This document shows, piece after piece, positions 7,518 to 14,328 of a DNA stretch of 17,638 nucleotides. The DNA is taken from assembly GCF_946222045.1 (NCBI RefSeq), contig NZ_CAMILN010000037.1, positions 1-17,638 on the forward strand. The letters are read 5' to 3'. The stretch comes from an uncultured Peptoniphilus sp. GTDB lineage: Bacteria; Bacillota; Clostridia; Tissierellales; Peptoniphilaceae. Each line of letters opens with the position of its first letter. The stretch's first letter is position 1. The notes beneath the pieces are model-generated. The model was given only the letters and a program-made list of their open reading frames with translations, searched no databases and was not told where the DNA came from. A program made the translations under genes and the position numbers.

Positions 7518-9572
7518 ATGAAAAAATTTACAAAATTTATTTCACACAGACCTAAATTTGTACTCTTAGTCATGACCTTACTTTTGATTCCTTCATTTAT
7601 TGGCTACAAGCTGACTGGAGTAAACTATGACATCTTGTCCTACTTGCCTCAAGACTTGAAGTCAACACAGGGTCAAAAGATCTTGGATGAAGACTTTAAA
7701 AATGCGGCCACTGGTATGCTGATCTTAGAGGGAAGCGACCATGACGCAGAGGTCTTAAGAGAAAAAATACTTGAGATAGACGGGGTTGAAGATGTAATTT
7801 CAAAATCTTCCACTGTAGGAGATATGATTCCCAGCGAATTTTTGCCAGATGAAGTAAAAGATATTTTTTATGCTGATGGATCCACTCTTATGATAGTAAA
7901 GTTTAGTGAATCATCATCTTCATTGACTACAATGTCTGCTATAGATGAAATTAGAAAGATTGAGTCAAATCAAAAATACCTAAGTGGGATTTCTTCACTT
8001 GTTAAGGATACCAAGGATTTAATTGACAAGGAAACACCAATTTATGTTGGACTTGCAGTTGTTCTTGGACTAATTATTTTGTCCTTAACAAATGAATCAA
8101 CTATAGTTCCCTTTGTATTTATGTTGACTATAGGTTATGCAGTCCTCTATAACTTTGGGACAAATTTATTCTTGGGAGAGATTTCTTACATTACCAAGGC
8201 CATAGCAGCTGTTTTGCAGCTTGCTGTTACCATGGACTATTCAATCTTTCTCTACCATAGGTATGTTGAAGAAAAACAATATTATGATACAAAATATGAC
8301 GCAATGGATGTTGCAATCCAAGAGACAATTTCATCTCTTTTTGCATCATCACTTACTACTTTTGCAGGATTCATTGTACTAATAGCAATGAGATTGGGTC
8401 TAGGTAAGGATATTGGCTTAGTAATGAGTAAAGGGGTCTTAATAGGTCTCATCTCAACTGTAACAGTCCTTCCAGCAATGCTTCTCATGGTTGAAAATTT
8501 AGTAAATAAATATAACCACAAGGTTATGTTGCCAAGTTTTGATAAATTATCAGACTTTAACATTAGGCACAAGAAGACACTTTTCTTTGTTGCTATAGGA
8601 TTATTCATTCCAGCAATTTTTGGGTCACTAAACACAAAACTCTACTACAACTTAGACAGGTCCTTGCCTCAAGACCTAGATTCCATAGTGGCCCTCAATA
8701 AGATGAAGAAGGACTACAACATGGCAAGTACCCATTTTATAGTAGTAAAAGATGATTTATCAAATTCTAATCTAGAAGGTCTAATTAGTAATCTAAAGGG
8801 AATCGATGGTATAAACTCAGTTTTAAGTATAAGCTCAGTAACAGGGATCACTGTTCCTAGTGAATTCTTGCCAGACAAACTTCAAGATAACTTTAGCAAG
8901 AATGGTTACCAAATGATTATGGCAAACTCTGAGTTTCAAACAGCATCACCAGAAGTGAAGAGACAAGTTGCCCAAATGAAAGAGGTAATAAATGAATATG
9001 ACGAGGAAGGCTACCTAACTGGTGAAGCAGTTTTAACGGATGACTTAACAGTAATATCTGACAGGGACTTTAAAATAGTAAATATTATTTCTATTTCAGT
9101 AGTATTTTTAATTATTGCCCTTGTATTAAAGTCTATTGGATTTCCAGTGGTTTTAATTGGAGCAATTGAACTTGCCATCCAAATAAACATGGGAATTCCT
9201 TTTTACTTCAACCACACAATACCATTTATTACATCTATAATAATTGGGGTTATTCAGCTTGGATCAACTATAGATTATTCAATACTTTTGACAGATAGGT
9301 TTTTAGCAGAATACAAAAAGTCCAAGGACGTAGATGGATCTTTAAAAATTGCTGTTAAAGAAACTTCAAAATCAATTGTAACCTCAGCCCTATCCTTTAT
9401 GGCAGCAACAATTGGTGTAGGTATATATTCTAAGATGGAAATTGTATCAACAATTTGTACTTTTTTAGCAAGGGGTGCCATTATAAGTATGCTTGTAATC
9501 ATACTTTTACTACCTGCTATTATCTCAATTAGTTTTCCTTTCATTAAGAAGACTACAAAAAACTTAGATTAA
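7518..9572 (+). CDS. RND-superfamily exporter of the MMPL type
   Basis: The 684-residue membrane protein has the twofold RND plan: one membrane helix (about 12-32), an outer domain, five helices (about 175-345), then the same again (helix near 352, outer domain to about 520, five helices to the end). The duplication shows in the outer domains, which both contain LPQDL and PSEFLPD. Each half has an acidic proton-relay-type motif in its fourth helix: TMDYSIFL with Asp240 and TIDYSILL with Asp586. The family exports lipids, fatty acids and amphiphilic compounds using the proton gradient. The outer domains are small, and no cell-envelope adaptor of the Gram-negative kind is present. The secreted heptad protein encoded next is the obvious candidate partner. 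It follows the regulator with nine bases between, with AAGGAG upstream. Confidence 0.92.
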   Translation: MKKFTKFISHRPKFVLLVMTLLLIPSFIGYKLTGVNYDILSYLPQDLKSTQGQKILDEDFKNAATGMLILEGSDHDAEVLREKILEIDGVEDVISKSSTVGDMIPSEFLPDEVKDIFYADGSTLMIVKFSESSSSLTTMSAIDEIRKIESNQKYLSGISSLVKDTKDLIDKETPIYVGLAVVLGLIILSLTNESTIVPFVFMLTIGYAVLYNFGTNLFLGEISYITKAIAAVLQLAVTMDYSIFLYHRYVEEKQYYDTKYDAMDVAIQETISSLFASSLTTFAGFIVLIAMRLGLGKDIGLVMSKGVLIGLISTVTVLPAMLLMVENLVNKYNHKVMLPSFDKLSDFNIRHKKTLFFVAIGLFIPAIFGSLNTKLYYNLDRSLPQDLDSIVALNKMKKDYNMASTHFIVVKDDLSNSNLEGLISNLKGIDGINSVLSISSVTGITVPSEFLPDKLQDNFSKNGYQMIMANSEFQTASPEVKRQVAQMKEVINEYDEEGYLTGEAVLTDDLTVISDRDFKIVNIISISVVFLIIALVLKSIGFPVVLIGAIELAIQINMGIPFYFNHTIPFITSIIIGVIQLGSTIDYSILLTDRFLAEYKKSKDVDGSLKIAVKETSKSIVTSALSFMAATIGVGIYSKMEIVSTICTFLARGAIISMLVIILLLPAIISISFPFIKKTTKNLD

Positions 9573-9592
9573 ATTATTAAAAGGAGAGAAAA

Positions 9593-12022
9593 ATGAATAA
9601 AAATTTTCAAAAGGGAGTTATTTCCCTTGTCCTATCTTCTATGATATTAACTAATACTGCCTTTGCAGCATCAGAAATTATAAATAAAAGTGAAACAGTT
9701 TATGTCATAAAAAAGGATGATAAAATTACAGATAAGACTGTTTCAGTTTGGCTAAATTCTGAAGATAATATTAAGGGAAAGGACAAGTCAAATCTAAAAA
9801 ATGTAAAGAATTTAAAGACAGATGAAATGATAAAAAATGATTCAGGATATATTTATTGGGACGAAGATGTTAAGGACATCTATTACCAAGGTAAGAGTGA
9901 AAAAGACCTCCCAATAGATGTAAAAATTGATTATTATCTTGACGGAGAAAAAATCGAAAACTCTGATCTTAAGGGCAAGTCTGGTCATTTAAAAGTAGTT
10001 ATTTCAGCAGAAAATAAAAACTATGCTATAAAGAGGATCGGCGGCAAAAAGAAAAGAGTATATGCACCCTATACCCTAATGGCAGCCATGGCCTTTCCAC
10101 AAGAAGTAGCCTCCAACATCGAAACAGATGATGCTAAGGTTGCAAAAGATGGAAAAAATGAAATGGTGACAACAATTTTAACACCAGGACTAAGAGAAAA
10201 CTTTGAAACTATTCTAGAAGAAAGACAAATGGAAGATTTCAAGAGCCAGGCAACTATAGAAATGGACATTAAGGATTACAAAACTGTTGAAGCTTATATT
10301 GTTATCTCAAATGAACTATTCCAAAACGAAGCTGACCTAGATACTATTGACAAGTTAAGAGATGGAATTAAAGAACTAGAAGATAATTCAAAAAAATTAG
10401 TAGATGCTTCTTCAAAATTATCTGATGCCCAAGGCGAATTAAATGACGGTATCTCAGAAATGGGAGATGGATCAGTTAAATTAAAGGACGGTTCCAAAGA
10501 ACTTTATGAAAAGTCTGGAGAATTTGAAGATAAAATCGATGAAGTTATTGATAAGGTTGAACCAATTCCAGGAGCAGCACAAGAAATGTATGAAGGCGGA
10601 AGCAAATTAACTTCTGGTATCACTGATTACACTTCTGCAGTTGGCAAGATGAATGAAAAAACTGGAGAAATGAAAGATGGAGCCAGAAAACTTCACGACG
10701 GTTCAGTGGAACTTGACAATGGAATTGGAAAATTAAAAGATGCAACAACACAACTTAGAGAGGGTTCAAGCAAGCTTAGCAAGGTTGATGAGATGAAGGA
10801 AGAAGCCCTAAAGAAATTATCAGAATTGAAGGCTGGGATAGGAAAACTATCAGATGGTGCAGATAAGGTTGACGCTGGTGCAAGTAAGGCACTTGAAAGC
10901 TCAAAGGAGCTTGCAGCAGGTCAAGATAAGTTTAATAGCAACTTCCAACAATTAAATGATAAGGTTCAAGGAATGGAAGCTCCAAAACTTCCTGATCTTG
11001 GAAATATAAATGTTGAGGGAGATCTTAAAAATATTGGTGCATCCGTTCAAAGTATTGGAGGTTCAGCCCAAGAAATTGAACAAGTAATAGGAATGCTTAG
11101 TCAAATTCAAGATCCAGAATCACAAGCTATAGCTTTCCAAGCGATTACTAAACTTGGTGGAGCAGCACGAAATATTGGTAAAAACGCCCAAGCAATTGGT
11201 GGATCAACTCAAAATGTTGGAGCACAACTTCAAGCTCTAAAGGGCCTAGGCGATATGTCAGGACAATTAGAAGGTCTAGAACAACTAAAGGGTGGCATGA
11301 ATCAGCTTGCTGCAGCATCAGAAAAATTAAATGCTGGAACGAGCCAGCTTCCCGGAGGACTTGAACAACTCCAAGCAGGAACATCAGAACTTGCTAGTGG
11401 TGCAAGACAAATTGATGGAGAACTTGGAAAGGCAATGACTGAAGCAGCTTCAAAACTTGATACATCACAACTTATGAAGCTTTCTGATTCACTTGTAAAA
11501 CTTGATGATGCAACTACAAAATTAAAAGATGGTTCATCAAAACTAAGAGAGGGAACAGAAGAAAGTGAAGAAGCTGTAAACAAATTTACAGATGCAATCA
11601 CAGAACTTGATTCCAACTCTGGCAAGTTAAATGACGGTGCAAGCGACTTAACAAGTGGTCTTTTAGAATTTAGAGATAAATCTAAGGACTTCAAAGAATT
11701 CCCAAGACTTAAGACAGAGGGAATTGTGCCAATGAGAGACGGAATTAAAAAACTTGACGATGGTATCATTGACTTAAGTGCTGGTGCCTTTAAACTAAAA
11801 GATGGAAGTAACCTAATTGACGACAACATGAGAATCTTCGCAGAAAAGCTTCAAGAATTTAAGCAAAAGGGAATTGACGAGCTAGATAGAAAGACAGAAG
11901 AACTTCCAGAATTTAAAGAAACTGTAGACGCCATGTTAGAACTTTCAAAAGGCGACAACTCCTTCACAGGAACTAATGAAGGCTTTGATACAAAATACAG
12001 AATCATTGAAAAAATAAAATAA
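9593..12022 (+). CDS. Secreted Leu-x-x-Gly heptad-repeat coiled-coil protein (YhgE/Pip-like repeats)
   Basis: The 809-residue product starts with a Sec signal peptide, cleavage likely after NTAFA (residue 25 or 26). Residues to about 240 form a conserved-looking globular region with GKSGHLKV. From about 250 to 430 and 560 to 770 there are long runs of seven-residue repeats such as KLKDGSKEL, KLHDGSVEL and KLSDGAD, the X-X-X-Leu-X-X-Gly pattern seen in YhgE/Pip-type and EsaA-like surface proteins. Between them lies a stretch rich in Gly, Gln and Ala with IGGSAQEI and IGGSTQNV repeats. No hydrophobic segment occurs near the C-terminus, so unlike YhgE it lacks a visible membrane domain and would be secreted or held by an uncleaved signal. 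It lies 20 bases behind the MMPL gene with a good ribosome site (AAGGAG), and probably assists that exporter. Confidence 0.82.
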   Translation: MNKNFQKGVISLVLSSMILTNTAFAASEIINKSETVYVIKKDDKITDKTVSVWLNSEDNIKGKDKSNLKNVKNLKTDEMIKNDSGYIYWDEDVKDIYYQGKSEKDLPIDVKIDYYLDGEKIENSDLKGKSGHLKVVISAENKNYAIKRIGGKKKRVYAPYTLMAAMAFPQEVASNIETDDAKVAKDGKNEMVTTILTPGLRENFETILEERQMEDFKSQATIEMDIKDYKTVEAYIVISNELFQNEADLDTIDKLRDGIKELEDNSKKLVDASSKLSDAQGELNDGISEMGDGSVKLKDGSKELYEKSGEFEDKIDEVIDKVEPIPGAAQEMYEGGSKLTSGITDYTSAVGKMNEKTGEMKDGARKLHDGSVELDNGIGKLKDATTQLREGSSKLSKVDEMKEEALKKLSELKAGIGKLSDGADKVDAGASKALESSKELAAGQDKFNSNFQQLNDKVQGMEAPKLPDLGNINVEGDLKNIGASVQSIGGSAQEIEQVIGMLSQIQDPESQAIAFQAITKLGGAARNIGKNAQAIGGSTQNVGAQLQALKGLGDMSGQLEGLEQLKGGMNQLAAASEKLNAGTSQLPGGLEQLQAGTSELASGARQIDGELGKAMTEAASKLDTSQLMKLSDSLVKLDDATTKLKDGSSKLREGTEESEEAVNKFTDAITELDSNSGKLNDGASDLTSGLLEFRDKSKDFKEFPRLKTEGIVPMRDGIKKLDDGIIDLSAGAFKLKDGSNLIDDNMRIFAEKLQEFKQKGIDELDRKTEELPEFKETVDAMLELSKGDNSFTGTNEGFDTKYRIIEKIK

Positions 12023-12033
12023 GAGTGAAATTT

Positions 12034-12072
12034 ATTTTAAATGGGTAAGTAATTTATAAGAACATTTAAAAT
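12034..12072. repeat. 10-bp inverted repeat in front of the GNAT-like gene
   Basis: ATTTTAAATG (12034-12043) and CATTTAAAAT (12063-12072) are perfect complements around 19 bases. The right arm ends one base before the AGGAGG ribosome site at 12074. In mRNA the stem would lie directly against that site and might tune translation of the small downstream gene. Confidence 0.45.
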
Positions 12073-12083
12073 AGGAGGTTATT

Positions 12084-12350
12084 ATGGAAGTTAAAAAAGG
12101 TAGAAACTGTTATTATATAGGTGAAAACGAAAATAATTACAAGGGAATCTTGACTTACGAAGATAAGGGCGATGTAATTGATGCCCAACACACTATTGTG
12201 AAGCCAGAATTTGGTGGACAAGGACTAGCAGGTGAACTTGTAAAACAACTTGTTGAAGACGCAAGAAAAGAAAATAAAAAGATTTTAGGAACTTGTTCTT
12301 ATGTGGAAAAGAAACTTGAGTCAAGTGACTATGATGATGTAAGAGCATAA
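12084..12350 (+). CDS. Small GNAT-like N-acetyltransferase (COG2388/YjdJ type)
   Basis: The 88-residue protein matches the short, single-domain acetyltransferase group. A strand ends in AQHTIVKPEFGGQGLAGELV, where GGQGLA corresponds to the acetyl-CoA pyrophosphate loop (usual pattern R/Q-x-x-G-x-G/A). A helix and the typical ending with a Cys (LGTCSYVEKKLE) follow. Homologues in this group are usually near 90-100 residues, so it looks complete. The acceptor is unknown. It has a strong AGGAGG site seven bases before the ATG. It lies 61 bases after the heptad-repeat gene with no terminator between them, so it may be the last gene of the TetR operon. A functional link to export is not evident. 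Confidence 0.82.
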   Translation: MEVKKGRNCYYIGENENNYKGILTYEDKGDVIDAQHTIVKPEFGGQGLAGELVKQLVEDARKENKKILGTCSYVEKKLESSDYDDVRA

Positions 12351-12381
12351 AAAAAGAAGATGGGGAGACCCATCTTTTTTT
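12351..12381. terminator. Bidirectional terminator between convergent operons
   Basis: AAGATGGG (12357-12364) and CCCATCTT (12369-12376) form a perfect stem closed by a GAGA (GNRA) tetraloop, flanked by A-rich sequence on the left and T at 12375-12381 on the right. On the minus strand the stem is followed by CTTTTTT. It can serve both the plus-strand operon ending at 12350 and the minus-strand pair ending at 12414. Confidence 0.92.
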
Positions 12382-12413
12382 AATGCAAAAATTTATAAAT
12401 AACTGATAAAACT

Positions 12414-13439
12414 CTATTTAAAATATAATTTCATATCGCCATCTTGAATTAGGCCTTTCCTGTAGAGGACTTCATAAATCACAAAAGTAACAAGACCAGG
12501 CAAGATTATATGCATAAGTAAAATTATTCCCAAAAGTTTCATAAAAGGGACATCGGGCATGGCAGTAAAGGTTGAAATTTGTCCCACAAGTCCACTAGTT
12601 CCCATACCTGAACCTAGGGGAGTGTTCTCTAGTTTAAATACCATTGTAGACACTGGCCCTAGGATTGCTGATGAAAGGATTGGTGGGACAATAATAAGGG
12701 GTTTTCTCACAATGTTTGGCATTTGTAGCATTGAAGTTCCAAGACCTTGGGCCACAAGTCCTTCCACCTTGTTGTCACGATAAGACATAACTGCAAATCC
12801 AACCATTTGACAACAGCAACCAATAGTTGCAGCCCCACCAGCAAGTGATGAAAGTGAAAGCATCATTGATAGGGCAGCAGATGAAATTGGAAGGGTCAAT
12901 ACAATACCAACAACAACTGATACAATTATTCCCATAAAGAAGGGAGCTTTTTCTGTTGCGTTAATAATAATTGCTCCCAAGAGATTCATGAAGTTACCAA
13001 TATAAGGCCCAACAAAGTTGGCAACGAAAACTCCAGTTAAAACTGTAATGGCAGGAGTGACTATAATATCAATTTTTGTCTTCTTGCTGACAAGCTTACC
13101 GAACTCAACAGCCACTATAGTTGCAATATAAACACCCATGGGACCTCCAAGATCGTTGCCTGCGATTCCAACAACAGTTGCCGCATAGACAACAAGACTT
13201 GGTGCACCCATAGCTGTGGCAATGGCAACTGCAATAGCAGGTCCCGTCGCCTTTTGAGCAAGAGGCCAAAGGACATCTGTCAAAAATATAATATTAAAAG
13301 ACTTGCCAATAGTATTTAAAATTGTGCCAACTAAGAGGGTTGCAAAAAGACCAAAGGCCATGGCACCAAGGGCATCAATAAAATATAATTTTGCCTTTCT
13401 ATTTATAAAGCTAGAGAAAGATTTTTCCTTATTACTCAT
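12414..13439 (-). CDS. PTS_EIIC_2-family membrane protein (PfoR-like)
   Basis: The 341-residue protein has roughly ten hydrophobic segments rich in Gly, Ala and Ile, with GNDLGGPMGVYIA, PISSAALSMMLSL and GTSGLVGQ, which I associate with the PTS_EIIC_2 family. That family includes PfoR of Clostridium perfringens, first described as a regulator of perfringolysin, and membrane components called PTS IIC. No EIIA or EIIB gene is present here, so phosphotransfer uptake is unproven and it may be a stand-alone transporter. The ATG at 13439 is chosen because AAGGAG lies at a good distance and the start shares a base with the preceding stop (TGATG). The ATG one codon upstream, overlapping as ATGA, is equally possible by overlap but sits close to the ribosome site. 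Confidence 0.8.
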   Translation of the reverse strand: MSNKEKSFSSFINRKAKLYFIDALGAMAFGLFATLLVGTILNTIGKSFNIIFLTDVLWPLAQKATGPAIAVAIATAMGAPSLVVYAATVVGIAGNDLGGPMGVYIATIVAVEFGKLVSKKTKIDIIVTPAITVLTGVFVANFVGPYIGNFMNLLGAIIINATEKAPFFMGIIVSVVVGIVLTLPISSAALSMMLSLSSLAGGAATIGCCCQMVGFAVMSYRDNKVEGLVAQGLGTSMLQMPNIVRKPLIIVPPILSSAILGPVSTMVFKLENTPLGSGMGTSGLVGQISTFTAMPDVPFMKLLGIILLMHIILPGLVTFVIYEVLYRKGLIQDGDMKLYFK

Positions 13440-14020
13440 CATATTCTCCTTACAATATCATCAAGCTTGTACTTTGGAACAATATAATTTCCCTCATCGT
13501 CTAGGTAATATGATTGGTCCTCTCCTAAATCAATTTCTTTTATAGAAGACTCAAGCTTTGGATAGCCAAAAGCCACAACAAGACTGCAAGTATATCTCTC
13601 ATCATAAGATAAGATTTCACGCATCTTATCATCAACCACACTTCCAATGATGCAAGATCCAATACCTCTCTCTGCAGCAGCAAGAGTTAAATTAGAAATC
13701 ACAAGTCCTTGATCAACTCCATCGAATTTTAATTTCTTTTCCTTGTCACTTAAGATGGCAATAAAATAAACAGGTCTTTCACCTTCCTTAGGCCTACCAG
13801 CACCATTGGGAAGGGAAGCGGCCCATCTTGTGTTATCAAAAATCTCTAAGACTTTTTCTTTGCTTTCAACAGAGATAAATCTTAAGAATTGTCTGTTGTT
13901 TGCACAAGAAGCAAACTTAATAGAAGATAAAATTCCATCAATATCTTCCTTAGCAAGTTCTCTTTCTTCATCAAACTTTCTGTAAGATCTTCTCCACTCT
14001 AATAATTTTTCTAAATTCAT
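13439..14020 (-). CDS. Nitroreductase-family flavoprotein
   Basis: The 193-residue protein begins MNLEKLLEWRRSYRKFDEE, the usual opening of FMN-dependent nitroreductases, where the R-R-S-Y-R-K-F segment contributes to FMN phosphate binding. Later it has FASCANNRQFLRF and the LAAAERGIGSCIIGSV segment, with VVAFGYPK near the end. Such enzymes are cytoplasmic dimers that use NAD(P)H to reduce nitro compounds, quinones or flavins; the true substrate is unknown. An ATG 23 codons further upstream exists, but GGAGG (complement of 14025-14029) lies four bases before the ATG at 14020 and the family N-terminus begins there. It is translationally coupled to the PTS_EIIC_2-like gene. Confidence 0.88.
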   Translation of the reverse strand: MNLEKLLEWRRSYRKFDEERELAKEDIDGILSSIKFASCANNRQFLRFISVESKEKVLEIFDNTRWAASLPNGAGRPKEGERPVYFIAILSDKEKKLKFDGVDQGLVISNLTLAAAERGIGSCIIGSVVDDKMREILSYDERYTCSLVVAFGYPKLESSIKEIDLGEDQSYYLDDEGNYIVPKYKLDDIVRRI

Positions 14021-14061
14021 AATTCCTCCATTTGCAATAAACATCTTCTTGTTAACTTTAT

Positions 14062-14089
14062 ATTTTACAACAAAAAAAGAATTTATCAA
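14062..14089 (-). promoter_or_regulatory. Candidate promoter of the nitroreductase-PTS_EIIC_2 pair
   Basis: On the minus strand TTGATA (14089-14084) is followed after 16 bases by TAAAAT (14067-14062). Transcription would start near 14055, about 35 bases before the ATG at 14020. The boxes are good but not perfect. Confidence 0.5.
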
Positions 14090-14206
14090 TTAAAGGATTA
14101 AATAGATGATAAAAAATTTAAAATAGGGTATAAATAATTCAGTAGGAAAACGAAGGATTTTATAAAAAACATTTTTAAATTTTATTAAAAATATTGTGAA
14201 AATGTT

Positions 14207-14235
14207 TTGACACTTTAGTAAAGTTGTTGTATACT
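14207..14235 (+). promoter_or_regulatory. Strong sigma-A promoter of the acyl-CoA dehydrogenase fusion operon
   Basis: A perfect -35 box TTGACA (14207-14212) and a near-perfect -10 box TATACT (14230-14235) are separated by exactly 17 bases, the best promoter in the window. Transcription would begin near 14242, giving a leader of about 87 bases. The codon use of the two genes it drives fits strong expression. Confidence 0.85.
14212..14224. promoter_or_regulatory. Palindrome in the promoter spacer, candidate operator
   Basis: ACTTTA-G-TAAAGT is a perfect six-base inverted repeat around one base. It fills most of the 17-base spacer between the -35 and -10 boxes, the position of classic repressor or MerR-type sites. 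The half-site ACTTTA recurs at 14233-14238 and 14294-14299, and TAAAGT at 14282-14287. Confidence 0.5.
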
Positions 14236-14250
14236 TTAATTATTGTATAC
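14227..14250 (+). repeat. Direct repeat TTGTATAC over the -10 box and start site
   Basis: TTGTATAC occurs at 14227-14234 and again at 14243-14250, 16 bases apart; each contains the palindrome GTATAC. The first copy includes most of the -10 box and the second covers the first transcribed bases. It may be a second operator type or simply AT-rich chance. Confidence 0.4.
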
Positions 14251-14280
14251 CGACTTGGTGTATCTTTTGTTTTTAACTAA

Positions 14281-14299
14281 TAAAGTATCTAATACTTTA
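14281..14299. repeat. 8-bp inverted repeat in the leader of the fusion gene
   Basis: TAAAGTAT (14281-14288) and ATACTTTA (14292-14299) are perfect complements around CTA. The right arm belongs to a 13-base sequence, ATACTTTAATTAT, that is duplicated from 14231-14243. It could be a DNA site below the promoter or a small mRNA hairpin in the leader. Confidence 0.5.
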
Positions 14300-14328
14300 A
14301 TTATCTTTAATCTTAAAAGGAGGAAAAT

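Noticed and set aside
11302..11829. Minus-strand open frame of 175 codons rich in Ser, Leu and Pro
   Set aside because: It is the reverse reading of the Leu-x-x-Gly heptad repeats, whose repetitive codons keep the opposite frame open. It has no ribosome site of its own.
14194..14212. Possible Rex redox-regulator site (TTGTGAA ... TTGACA)
   Set aside because: Only the left half resembles the known Rex palindrome. The right half is largely the -35 box and does not match TTCACAA or TTAACAA at the required spacing.
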